Source: Climacium dendroides (Eukaryota > Streptophyta > Bryopsida > Hypnales > Climaciaceae). Taken from it: a stretch of 64,000 nt of DNA. Positions within the stretch are counted from its first letter, which is position 1. Each line of letters starts with the position of its first letter. Positions 33,511-44,730 of the stretch are shown piece by piece. The position numbers were made by a program, and so were the translations under genes. The notes under the pieces are model-generated. The model was not told the DNA's origin. It searched no databases and worked only from the letters and a program-made list of their open reading frames with translations. The DNA is taken from NCBI GenBank assembly GCA_950106755.1, contig OX467092.1, positions 5,890,001 through 5,954,000 of the forward strand. The letters are read 5' to 3'.

Positions 33511-34974
33511 TTTTTCTTTTTTTAGACTTGAATTCTAGGTTTCACTCCTATAAATTCACACAAGTCTACCGCTGGTTCAATATAATATATGGTGATAATA
33601 GTGTCTTTTTATCCCCTTATTTTATGAGGAATTTCTAAGAAATTATAGACCGTTGAGGTATATATTACTTAGCTTTTAATTCTCCATGAATGGAACAAGT
33701 TTTCCATTTCTCCATGAACGGAACAAGTTTTCCATTCTACACTACCCTACATAGACTCCATCTTTTTGATCTTCAAACACTAGTTTCAACAGAAGTTGAG
33801 ACCTTGTTCATCTCAGCTTTACTCATCACAAATTGTCAGAGTTACCACCAAGTAGCTTCTCACCATTTGATGACACTAAAATATTGACGGTTGGTGGGGG
33901 CTCGTGCCTTTACTACAAACTGGAAACCATTTATCATGGTTGGGCATCAATGGCATATACGCGTTGATGTCTGCCACGCCTCCATATCCCGCCCTTGTAG
34001 TAATTGCTTGAATTTGAAATTCATGCACCTGAACTAGTTAAGCTCATTGAGCTTTAGTTTTTGCATAACAAGGTGCTGGGAGCAAGCTAGGCTTATTCGG
34101 GAGCAGTAAGCAAGATCTGAGTTTCATTTAGGGTTTGTGCAAGATGGTTCTTAGATCTCAGAACAGCGGCCAACATGTGCTGATTTTTTTTTCAAGCAAT
34201 ACTAATATGGTATTGGTTGTGAATTTGCGTTACTTAGCTGTGGTTACATGTTTGTTGAAATATATTTCTCTTGCGAATATCGATAACAAGTAGTGGTAAA
34301 TCTGTAGACACCTCGTACGCGTCATTTGGCAAACTAATTGTGTGCTGGGTGGCATGGGTACAGGTGAGGAATTACCACCTCTCGGGAACTTTGTTTCAAA
34401 AATCTCTTATACTACACTATAGGCGGGAGAAGTTACAGAGCGTCAAAGCAACAGTCTTGGACTTCATTCCTTTTGGATTAAGTTCATGTTTTCACTTCCA
34501 TACTTATTGGCAGTTGTTTTTTGTTCACTTGGGGCACTTCTGAGTTCAAGGCTGTCTGGATTTCGACCTTGGAGTACTGGACAAGCGGCTCTGTATTAAC
34601 TTAGTCATTGTGTCACTTATATGTATGAAGTCGTGGGCATATACAGATTACTCTTTTAAAAGTTTTTTTGGTTGCAATTCTAGTTATGACTGATTAGACG
34701 TACTCGTTATTTCCTTAATGTTTGACGTATCAGGATATAATCACTAGTAGTTTATTTGTTCTCTTTGTCTTGTACAATGGACATAAATACTACTCATGTT
34801 TGGATCTCAAGGTATAAGTTGCTTATTACCTCATTTCTCTCTAAAACTGTCTCTATATACTGATAGTATTGCTCAAAACAAAATTGACTACTATCCTTGA
34901 TTTATGAGTAAGAATTTTGAAGGGGAGTTAGAATCTACCTTGACTTTATCAAGGAAGTTTCAAAAAACGATTTT
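33511..34974 (+). repeat. Right long direct repeat of the retroelement
   Basis: This is an almost exact copy of 27,838-29,300, offset by 5,673-5,674 bp. The candidate leader exon differs here (TTAGATCTC in place of TTGGATCTC, and CAT in place of CAG before the GTGCTG donor). The repeat ends at CAAAAAACGATTTT, after which sequence similarity stops and AT-rich host sequence (ATTCCTATATAT) begins. Confidence 0.9.
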
Positions 34975-36160
34975 ATTCCTATATATTTTATTTCTATATA
35001 TAAAAAAGAAGTTTATTTATTTAATACTTAAAAATAAAAAATAAATTTAATGTTTTGATTTTCTTCTTATATAGAATATGCATTTGTAATTAACATGTTT
35101 AATACTAAAACATAGGTACTTTATTGTAGTCACTTAGATGATGATTTTCCTTTAAAATTAAAAAAAGTAAATACATAAGGGAGTTTGCTCTAAAAACACC
35201 CATGCTCTAAGAGTGATCATGATAGAGAGGTACATTTTGCTTTAGTGAATGTATTAGCACATTTTAGGACATGGTTACTTTTAATGACCGTTGCCTTTCA
35301 ACTTAAAAAAAATTCATAACTAATTACACAAAGATCTAAAAAATATGAAACAAATCAAGTCATCAAAAAAATATGAGGATAAAGGGCTTAACATGCATTT
35401 CAAAATCTACTCTACAATTTTTTAAATGAATCTTTAATGTGTTTTTTTCTCCAAGATTTAGTGTATTTGAGGCTCATTTCCAAAAGCCCTCAACACTATG
35501 AAAGTCAAGTTTGTGATGGACACTCTTGTACAAAATCTTGAATAAAAAATCATAATCAATCACTTTGAAAATTGGATTTTTGATGCTAAAATTAGACTTT
35601 AAATAGACTTTAAAATATATATAAACTACTAAGAATAGCAACTTGGTTAAGTTTTATTAGACTTCAAAGTATTGTTCACACCAAAATTTTGTACCTTGGA
35701 CATTTAGAAATTAAGAACAACTCTATCAAATAAACATGTACCAAATTCTAAATAAAAATAAATCTTATGTTGAATCAGTTAAAAATGATTGAACCAAATA
35801 AACTTTAAAATCTCATATTCACATATTCAGTTAAGAACAATTTTATAGAATATATATATATAAGTTTATATATCATATTATGATGAGTTTATATATATTA
35901 TATTATAATGAGTTTATATAATGTATTATAAAATGTGTACACTTAGTCTGTTCCAAAGCTCCCAAACTCAGTCTACTTTTGTTTCTGTTTCAAAGCTCCC
36001 AAACTCATCAGTCCACTGTTTCCAATTTCAAACTGAAATATTGACAACATTGACAACAGATCAAGCTCCAAAAATTTAGCAATGCATATTGGTGGAAGTT
36101 TCTTGAGTTCACAATCAACAAGCATGCATCAAAATAGAAAACAAAAGACTTTGCATAGTT
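34975..36160. other. AT-rich intergenic sequence with a ~25-bp tandem repeat
   Basis: A GAGTTTATATAT-type unit of about 25 bp is repeated three times with changes at 35,861-35,935. The rest is AT-rich and non-coding. Confidence 0.5.
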
Positions 36161-36683
36161 AGACGGTGGAGATTTGTACAATCCAACGGAGGAGCCCAAT
36201 CCGGCCCTAATCTGGCCCTAGATGGGAGTTCGGGCCACCCAAAACCTCGTCCCGATTGCTCCCTTGGGGCCGGATGGTTTGGTGCCAAAACCATGCCACC
36301 TAAGGCGACACGTAGGATGAGTTGTAGTTCCATCCGGTCCCAAGTATAAACGCCTTGGGCTAGATTTGGAGAAATTGAGCACTCCTATTGGTTTTAACTT
36401 GGAGAGTTTTGGCCGGCCCTCAATCTAGCGTAGGGAGAATTGGTCCCCTCATTGCCCCGGTCAACTGTGGTTTGACAAAAAAGCCCCCTATGTTGTGCCA
36501 ATTTTTTGGCAATTCTTGCATCTCCCTATAGTAATTTGGAACCTCTGATTGCAAATATGAATTCAGAATTTCCAAAAAAAATTAAGCCTTGCTAATAAAA
36601 AAATTCCAGGGCTTGCCCTGGAGGGGCAATGAGGGGGTCAATTCACCCTGGCCCTCAATCCGGCCCCAAGTATAAACCAGCCC
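36161..36683. repeat. GC-rich repeat fragment
   Basis: The segment is rich in GGCCGGA/CCGGCCC and repeats phrases such as CGGYCCCAAGTATAAAC near 36,339 and 36,661 and TCCCCTCATTGCCC and its complement near 36,443 and 36,628. It is probably a degraded MITE-like element. The open frames over it are low-complexity and not gene-like. Confidence 0.4.
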
Positions 36684-36918
36684 TAAGAGCATCCCCACCC
36701 GTCTTGCAAAACAGATGACTTGTTAAAAGAAAGGGCTTGCAAGTGGGCCTTGGCTTGCATTTTGGGGTGGTTTTGCAAGCCGTGGTTTGGCTTGCAAAAC
36801 AGGAAGAGACAAATTGTTTTTACCCCCCTGCCATGTTCCACGCTGTTTTTTTCTCCCCCGCCATGCTGGACTGAGTTGGCATTGAAGCCATCCTATAACT
36901 CAGTCACCTGATGGGTCT

Positions 36919-37061
36919 CAGGTTTTTATTATAATGAGGTTACAGGTTTTTATTATAATGAGGTTACAGGTTTTTATTATAATGAGGTTACAGGTTTTTA
37001 TTATAATGAGGTTACAGGTTTTTATTATAATGAGGTTACAGGTTTTTATTATAATGAGGGT
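36919..37061. repeat. 24-bp minisatellite, six copies
   Basis: The unit CAGGTTTTTATTATAATGAG plus GTTA is repeated six times from 36,919. The last copy degenerates to GAGGG. Because 24 is a multiple of three and the unit lacks stops, both strands stay open, which produces spurious periodic frames. Copies are virtually identical, so the array is recent. Confidence 0.95.
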
Positions 37062-37367
37062 ACTCCAGGTGATTTGGGGGGCCTTTGTAGATTCTGGCAT
37101 TATGAGAAATTTCCAACTTCACTAAAGTAAACCAACCCATTGTGGTCAGAATGAGGAGTTTGGCATCATCTTGTTGCTGAAATTTTTCAATTTTTTTCTT
37201 ACATTAGTACAAGTGTGAGAAATAGCAAGTGCAATTGAAATTAAATTTTTTTGACAAAGTATGAATTCACTAGAAATTTCTGAAGCATTGAGCCCAAAAA
37301 AGTCTGTAGACTACCTTAAGACCACTAAAATCTGAATCTGTAATGCTCATCTCACTACAGTACCTAA

Positions 37368-38443
37368 GGGTCTGTTCTCACCAGTCATTATATCAGCAAT
37401 ATTAGGATAGAAACAAGTAAAAGTGGAGGGAGGGTTCCCACTGGAACATTAGCATATTTGCCGAGCCTGCGTGGGTGCTGAGCTGGTGCTCAGGTAAGGT
37501 CGCTCATCGTAGAAAACGTCAGTAGTTCAGAGCATCGCCACAGCTGCACTTCAAGTAGGGTCGCCAAGTGCAGCCTTGGCGTGTAGATTTGGAGAGTGGG
37601 ACTCTGCCCCATGGCTGACGCGCCAAGCCGGGGGGCTTAATGGATATTAAATGAAAACGGTTTGAAGGATTTGAAATTAAATTTACAAAAATTTAACTTT
37701 CAAATTTCAATGCATTACCTCACATTGTTTCAAAAGCACTCTTAACTTATTTTGAGTTTTGAGGATGAAGAGAAGTTCACTATATACACATGGGGTGGTA
37801 GGAGGTAGAACAAACAATGTGGGATAAGTAAAATTAAAGTAAGTAGAAGCTTAACACTCATAGTTAATTCAAAAGTAGGCATAATAGAATGAACTTTGAA
37901 TTAACTATGATTGTTGAGCTCACTCTAATTCTACTTATCCCACATTGTTTGTTCTACCTCCTACCACCCCATGTGTATATAGTGAGCTACACTTTCACTC
38001 GAAACTTAACAAAGTTGGAAAGCCTATCTCTTGACTTTCTACACATAAGTAAAGGGAACTTTATTGTAGTTGGAAGATGATTTTATTTTGACACAAGTAA
38101 AGGATGGACTGTCGTTCAAATTTCTTGTGAGGTTATTTGAGGTCAGTGCCTCGACGATGGGGTAGAAGGGACTGTCACTACCATCAAAGATGGAGTGAAG
38201 AGGTCAGTCAAACCCTTTGGCGAGGCGCATTGAAGCCTCACTATTTGCCACAAGCTTGTGGGAAACATGATAGTGAGGTCAGATATCTGCTGTAGGAGAC
38301 AAGGAATGAGTGATGGAAAGTGCTGGACTAGTCCTCAGGGCTGGTTCCGAGCCTGCTGCTTAATGAACTGTCCTTCTCTTTGTTTGAGGCGGGCCTTTAA
38401 GTAATAACAAAATTCTTATTTACTGCTCAGTGTGATCAGACCC
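37368..38443. mobile_element. Harbinger-type MITE, nested
   Basis: The ends are GGGTCTGTTCTCACC on the left and, inverted, GGGTCTGATCACACTG on the right, each flanked by TAA (37,365-37,367 and 38,444-38,446). GGGTCTGTT ends with a TWA duplication are typical of Tourist-like MITEs. The 1.08-kb interior is non-coding, GC-rich at both sides and carries a further hairpin element (37,778-37,986). A CCACAAGCTTGTGG palindrome at 38,248-38,261 lies inside a CCTCACTAT/ATAGTGAGG stem. Confidence 0.65.
37778..37986. repeat. Hairpin repeat with ~50-bp arms
   Basis: ACACATGGGGTGGTAGGAGG with GGGATAAGTA in the left arm is the exact inverse of the right arm (CTTATCCC, then CCTCCTACCACCCCATGTGT). A one-armed relative lies at 54,805-54,865. 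It is a small MITE-like element inserted in the Harbinger MITE. Confidence 0.75.
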
Positions 38444-38446
38444 TAA

Positions 38447-40796
38447 TGCAGTCAAAATATTTTCTATTACAGAAGGCCAAAAAAGTCAATTTTTACAATG
38501 GACTTCACACTGAAAACTCAGAAGTTCCTAATGAGGTCAGTGTTTACTCCATTGCTGTCATGTATACATGACCACAATGGGTCATTTCTTAGGCGACCAC
38601 AATGGGTCATTTGACCGCAACGGGCTGTCTTACCTTAAATCAAGATCATGTCAGTTCTTGTATAGGCACTCTCATTGTCAAATTCAGTTTTGTTTTTTGG
38701 ATTTTGAAACAAAATGAATCAAAATTTCATTGAGAAGGCAATGAGGTACAAGGTCCATGAATGGACCATCTGAGGGCTGGTCTGCCTTTTTCATGTATTT
38801 CTTTGGATGGGAAAATTTTTAACTCATTTTTCAGACAAAGAAAAATAGATGAAGAATCTAATACAAGTGGTTTCATATTTTTCGGAGCATTTTTGATTTA
38901 GTTGTGAATTTTCAAACCAAATGTGTCATAGGTCCCTATTTATGACCCTAGGTCTTTCATAAACTGTTCACTTTGCAACTTCTAAAGAAAAATGGGAAAG
39001 CAAAGAAAATGATTGGCTCTTGCAATTAATAGTGTTTTTTTCCCCCATTCATTCAATGACTACAATGGTCAATTTTAGAACCATTTCATGTCGATTTAAT
39101 AGCCACTTATAGGAGCGGTTCTTAATGCCCATGCAATTTTACATCCTCCTACTTTATGTCCTTGAAGTTGCCTCATTGCAAAATGGTGGTGGTGGATTTG
39201 GGAAGTGGTTGAGGTGTTCTTTCACTTCCTCTTGCTTCTCTACTGGAAGAATTCACCTTTGTAAGGGTAGACTACAAACAAGAGAGTTTAAGGTGCCTTG
39301 ACATTTTAAAAAAACAAACTTGTGTGGATCATTAATATATTTGTTTAGAGAAATGCATGAAAGGTATAATTTTTTATAAGGAAATGTTAGGGAGCTTATC
39401 ATTTTTTTCCTTTTGGAAATGATGAACTTTATGTATTAAAAAAACATTATGTTTGTAATGTATCTAGAATGAACTTCCAATCCCTGAAATTTAAATTGTT
39501 ATATGAATACTAAAAATTGCCTTAACACACTAAAATGCACTTACAAAAACCTTATTTCAAATGAAGAACTATTAAATTCATTACATGATCTACTTTGCAA
39601 TTGTTGAAATATATGGTTTTTTTTAATGAGTAGAAATTCTGAAATAACTCCAAATCAGCACTTGCATGTTCAAATTTTCAATAGTAAAAATCAGGAACAC
39701 ACTTTTAATTAGTCTTTCCATTGAGACAATTTTCAAAGCAAATGGATAAGAACATTTTTTTAGATTTCATATCAAGTATAATTGGCAAACTTTATTCTTT
39801 TACTAGTGGTACATATTATATATGCTTTTGAGGACCTCTCAAAAATCAAATATTTCTATTAGTAAAACAAAATATTTTTATTATTAACCTACAATATTGC
39901 CTAACAATTTTTTGGACATTTAGTAAATATTTATTGAAAACCTCCTTGAAGGTCATTATTTATGCTCTTACTATGAGGACTATACTTAAAAACTTGTTTA
40001 ATACACAAGCAAGCATGAGAACTTAGAGTGACCTTATATAGTCACTTAGACAATTAGGAATTAATGAATTTTTGATGATTGGAGCACTTATAGAAGTCCA
40101 ATAATCTAGTTGAATTTGAAGTATACATTTAAGGACATATATTACATAGTAGTATTACATAGTAGTTTTGAGAAGTCATCATTTGCACCTATCATCTATA
40201 TTCCTATAAAATTAAAACACAACAAACATGTGCTTCCTCCTTCCCCAAATAATCTTCCTATTAGACAAAGTGATCCTAAATAAAGTTTGACCCATAAGTA
40301 GAGTTTAAATCTCTCTTATTGTTCTAGAAATTTTAGTATTGGAACACATACAATTAGGATAAAAATACCAAACTGATTTTTTTCTGGCAGGTTTCTCTTC
40401 CATACTATAGTTTACGATAGTAGTAGGGACTTCAATTACATATATAAATTGTTGTATTGAAGATAAGTTGTTGTATTGATTTGAATTTCTAGATCCACAT
40501 AAACTACTTATACCAATTGGTAGTGAAGATAGGTCCAAAGTTGCACGAAAATGATCCAATGATTTGGCCATATCGTTGGAAAGAATTATAATAGTTAAAC
40601 GAGGGCAACCTTTCAAGTCAAAGAGTCCACATGTGAGATGCTTGGGGGCTCATGGATTAAAGGTATTAAAATTAAGAAATTAAGGTACAGCTCATATAAG
40701 TCTATTAGAATCCATGTCAGTTTGCATCTCAAAAAAAGGAAAAAAAAAAAAAGTACACCAAACTTGTAATTATACTAGATGAAAGGCTCCCAAATT
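38447..40796. other. AT-rich interior of the Harbinger element
   Basis: No domain-bearing ORF was seen. A short CGACCACAATGGGTCATTT direct repeat sits around 38,570-38,615. The rest is AT-rich and probably contains further old insertions. Confidence 0.35.
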
Positions 40797-41785
40797 ATAA
40801 CCCCCTAAATGCCTTGGAGGACCAAAATTGTCTTCACCTTGTTTTAAGTCCAATTCAAAGTGTTATAATATTTGTATCCAATGTCAAAATTAAATAAAAT
40901 TTGTTGGAAAAGTTTTGCGTATTAGTCTAGTTTGTGTGATAAAAAATTTCAAAGCATCCACAATGTACAACTTCTTTGGAAGCCAATCAAAGTTCACATG
41001 TTCAATTTAAATTTACCAAATTGCATTTCATGAATGCAACTTTGAGAACTTGCATCTCCTTCATCTAATGTTTGTTTTCATAAAATTTGTAGGATTATGT
41101 TCCCTTCAAATTCTAGTTATTGTGATAAGGTTTTCATGTCAATGCGAATTGCTTTAAATGTTTGGGAGCAATTCAAAATTTAGAACCCTAGAATTTTTGG
41201 ATTACAATGAACTAAAATTTCTTCTTCATACAATGTCTATTTTTAATAGATTTTAAACTAATTTTTTGAAAATAGCTATCCACTTTAGTCTAGTTAGTGT
41301 TGTAAAATTTTCATATCAATTCAAAAAGTTTTAAGTGACAAAAGAAGAATTTTAGTACAAGAATGTTTAGCCTCAAATGTTTTTTTCAAAACTATTCTTA
41401 ACATTTTTGGACATTTCAAAGCCATGTAACAAAAAAAATGAGTCAATTGAATGATATTTTCTTTCACCAATGTTTTTCTATCCTAATTTTGAAGCACTTA
41501 ATAGTTCAAAGTTTTTCCATTTGAGTAGTTTTCGAAATTAAATTAAATTTCACTTCCAAATGTATTGTGAGGAAAATTTGAGCATTTTTTTCTAACACTA
41601 GAAGATTATAGTCTTGCAATGTATGTGACCAGGGGACTTCAACATTGATTTGCATCACCTACAACATGTATTCACGAGATTGTATGGTTGAGACTTCTAT
41701 ACCTTTCTGACATTGAGACCTTTAGCATTTCAAAAGCAATGATGTTTTTGACCCCCCAAAAGGCTATGATAAATTTAGGGGTTAC
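40797..41785. mobile_element. TTAA-type non-autonomous element (family A), nested
   Basis: This is a ~0.99-kb copy of the family seen at 58,471-59,451 (inverted) and 1-734. The ends are TAACCCCCTAAATG on the left and, inverted, TAACCCCTAAATTT on the right. The TTAA flanks are degraded at both sides, so it is older than the 58-kb copy. It has no coding capacity. Confidence 0.6.
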
Positions 41786-42137
41786 AAGGTTGGAATTGAA
41801 GAAATAAGGTTCAACACCTACAAGTCTATAACAAACCATTTAAGATTGTCTCAGAAAAGAAGAAAGAGAAAGACCACTAGACTTTAACTTATATTAGATG
41901 ACAATTTTCCAAATAATTAAAGACAAGTATAAAATAGCCTAAGAGCTGCACCAATTAAATTTTTGGAACACAATTTGAATTTCATATGAACTTGTGCCAA
42001 ATGTATTGTTGCCATGTCCAAAATAAAAGTACATATAATTTTCAAACACAAAAATAATAATTCTTCTATATTAATGGAGTAATGGACCATTGGTCACAAT
42101 AGATATTAAAAAAATAACACATGCAATTGGTACTATG

Positions 42138-43300
42138 TTACATGTTCAAATCAACATCCGTTCCATCTCCCTCTCGTCTTCTACTTTCTTGATGACGTTC
42201 ATAGTAAACATTCTCTTCTGCATATCTGGCCTCTACTCCTTCTTCATCATCATCTTGTGCAGGTGCTTCAAGGTCTATTATAGGCTCATGTAGTCGTGGC
42301 CTAGGTACTGGTGGCAAACTTGTAGTTGTTTGTTGTATTGTGTGCCTTTGAATTTTTCGAAGGGCTCTTCTTTCTTGAATGAGTTCAACCTCTTCTTCCA
42401 TACGCTCTATATAATACGTATTTGTTAGAGTTGGATTTCTATCCCCAGCTTTTTCGAAAAGGACTATAGCAGCTTGATCAGTTGCGATTTGATTTTGAAT
42501 TGCTAGGAGTTTGTTTCTCTCAGCTACTTCTGAAGATAATGAAGAAGCAGCTTTTGCTGTTCGACGTAGAGTGAAGACCCTTGCATTGTCATCTATTTTC
42601 AAACTCTTGGCTTGTTTTGCACCCATAGGCCTAGTAGGAAATGTACTAGTACTAGCACTTGGGATAATAGATGGAGCTTCTTCAATAGACGGAACATCAC
42701 GTCCAGAAGATGCCCTTTTCCCTACCCTAGTGGACGTATCTACTCTACTTGGTTCAAAGAACTTAGGAACATCTTTGAGTACTACCCAACAATGCATAAA
42801 TGCAATTTTTTTTTCATGTCCATGTTGTCTTTTATAAAGTTTAGATGCCTTCTCAATTATGTCCAATTCATTTGTACCTAACTCATCAAGTAGCCTAATG
42901 GTAACTACACTTGCATTAAATTTTGATGTCTCTGTCTTTATTATTAAACTTCGTTTCCAAAGACTTCACTGATCTCTCAATGGCACCTAAGTAACAACAC
43001 CAAGCTTTAGTATTTGGTATTGGATTTAAAATTCAAGATGATATTAGATTGCATACATTGAATTGCAATTGTAGTTCCATTTCAAAGTTATGATTCATAC
43101 TCACCTGTTCCAAGTTCGGCCATGTAATGAATCTTTATCCGTTCCCAGAATCTCCCCACCTTTTGTTGTGCTCCTACGATGGGGTCTTGGCTGATGTGCA
43201 TCCAACTATGGCATAGTTGGATTTCATCGTTGGTACTATAGTTTTCTGCCTTCTTCGATGAACCTTCCCCTGCCATGTTTACAAGTTCACGTGTATGCAC
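42138..43300 (-). pseudogene. Harbinger Myb/trihelix-like DNA-binding protein, degraded
   Basis: The minus-strand exon at about 43,276-43,088 starts MAGEGSSKK. It encodes an Myb/SANT-like N terminus with EIQLCHSWMHISQDPIVG and GRFWERIKIHY. Between 42,960 and 42,866 the expected continuation (SVKSLETKF, then TSKFNASV) is present but frameshifted. From 42,866 the frame encodes KKIAFMHCWVVLKDVPKF, RPMGAKQAKSLK and an acidic, coiled-coil-prone C terminus (about 42,160-42,420). This matches the second protein of PIF/Harbinger elements, related to the NAM-associated C-terminal domain, which assists nuclear import and DNA binding of the transposase. Frameshifts mark it as a pseudogene unless introns restore the frame. 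Confidence 0.7.
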
Positions 43301-44223
43301 CTGTCATGTTTTTAAAATTAAAAAAGTAGAATTGTATCATTGCAAATTGAAATGCAAAATATTGTGTACAATATATATTAAATCAAAAATGCAATACAAA
43401 GTACTAAAATGCGGTGAAGCATGAAATATTTGATGCAAAGGAAAATTAAGAAACTACAAAAACATATGCAACAATTTCACAAATTATATGCATACCTCAC
43501 AAAAAAATATAAAAAATAAAATGGTAGAGATGAATGAAAGAGACAACAAAAGGGTTTAGGATTTCTCATAATAATAGTATTACATCAAGCTAGTTTACTT
43601 TTATGATAGTTTGAACTCAAGCTTTTAATTCAAACTATTGGTTTTACTTTGAGTTGTACTTTGATAGTACCAAACATGTTTAAATATAGATTACTGTAAA
43701 CAAGAAGTATTACCTTGAATTTGAGCTTTTAATTTAAACTATTGGATGTACTTGCAAATAGGTATAAACATAAACTAATTTTAACTAGAAGTAGTACTTC
43801 GAACTTGAGAATCGAATTTGAACTAGAGTTTTCAATTAGATATGAATTTTAAAAATAGAAAAAGTATATAAGTATAGATTATTTTGAATTGGAAGTACTA
43901 CTTTAAACTTGAGCTTTCATTTTGAATTGTATAAATATAGATTACTTTAAATTGGAAGTACTACTTTAAATTAGAAGTATTACTACAAACTTCAACTTCG
44001 TCGTGAACTTCAAGCTTTTACTTTAAACTAGATGTTTAAAATGAGTTTCTAGGTATATATATAGATTACTTTGAGCTAAAGGTATAACTATAAAAAACCA
44101 AATTACCATATATGAATATGTTTTTTGTATTCCAAAATTGTATTGAGATGAATTTGTAAGTTACATTTTTAATTCAAATTTTCACATTTCCTTTGCATAT
44201 CGTAGAAAAGTGATCATTATCCC
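43301..44223. promoter_or_regulatory. AT-rich spacer between divergent Harbinger genes
   Basis: The Myb-like gene and the transposase point away from each other with ~0.9 kb of AT-rich DNA between them. It holds degenerate repeats of a GAAGTACTACTTTRAAYTTGAG type at 43,700-44,040. It is the likely bidirectional promoter of the element, inferred from layout only. Confidence 0.4.
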
Positions 44224-44730
44224 ATGGACATCAATATAATGGGTACATGGGAACGAGAAGAAGTGCAAATATCAATTCAAGAAGAAGATGCAAATATTCT
44301 TGATTTAGCGGTGGATGCAGTTCATGATCTTTATGATTAGGTACATGAACTTGGTCAACCATTGCCTCCTCAACGTGGTGGTTCATCTCGTGGAAAAAGA
44401 GCAAACATTGTGAGAGGAAGAGCAGAGGCACATGATCGTCTAATGAAGGGCTATTTTGTAGATGATCCAGTTTATGATGCAAAGATGTTTCGTCAAAGGT
44501 TTCGTATGTCGAGGTGCTTGTTCTTGAAATTGGTAGAAGCTGTAGAGCACCATGATAGGTTTTTTGTACAAAAACCAGATGCAACAGGTACATTAGGCTT
44601 AATTCTACAACGTGGATTAACATTTGAAGATTTTTTTCGTGAAACTAAAGTAATTCACAATGAAAATATACACTACATGCTCAGAAATGATCTCATAGAA
44701 TATTTGTGGGCATTAAAAGGAAGGTCTTGA
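44224..44730 (+). pseudogene. PIF/Harbinger transposase with the catalytic middle deleted
   Basis: From the ATG at 44,224 the frame runs to an in-frame TAG at 44,338-44,340. It then encodes a typical Harbinger N terminus: FRQRFRMSRCLFLKLVEAVE and FFVQKPDATGTLGL. After about 44,605 it jumps directly to a C-terminal-like tail (RNDLIEYLWALKG, resembling the LVEHLW end of the family). The ~250-residue DDE nuclease region is missing. The joined frame remains open across the deletion. The product could not cut DNA, so the element would depend on another copy. Confidence 0.75.

Larger units (their letters stand above)
27838..34974 (+). mobile_element. Penelope/telomerase-like retroelement with long direct repeats and two ORFs
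   Basis: Direct repeats of ~1,463 bp (27,838-29,300 and 33,511-34,974) flank two uninterrupted ORFs. By eye the repeats differ at only about three places over 1.46 kb: two base changes near the exon at 28,480/28,503 and a T-run length change. The insertion is therefore young and possibly active. The repeats do not start TG and end CA, and no protease, RNase H, integrase or tyrosine recombinase is visible, so it is neither an ordinary LTR retrotransposon nor DIRS. The RT type, LTR-like repeats and a probable intron all fit Penelope-like elements. The lack of a GIY-YIG domain fits the endonuclease-deficient group. A T-tract of about 30 bp precedes the left repeat. No clear target duplication was found. 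Confidence 0.8.

Noticed and set aside
27838..34974. Ordinary LTR retrotransposon or DIRS element
   Set aside because: The repeats lack TG...CA ends, and there is no visible protease, RNase H, integrase or tyrosine recombinase. The RT motifs resemble Penelope/telomerase types.
36918..37125. Open frames on both strands with an 8-residue periodic peptide, or a CRISPR-like array
   Set aside because: They are produced by the 24-bp tandem repeat without spacers. There is no spacer diversity, so it is a minisatellite and not CRISPR or a gene.
42511..42881. Plus-strand frames at 42.5-42.9 kb
   Set aside because: They are antisense shadows of the Harbinger Myb-like protein, which has recognisable motifs.
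44231..44623. 130-codon minus-strand frame
   Set aside because: It is the antisense of the transposase N terminus. Its hydrophobic Leu/His composition is a by-product.
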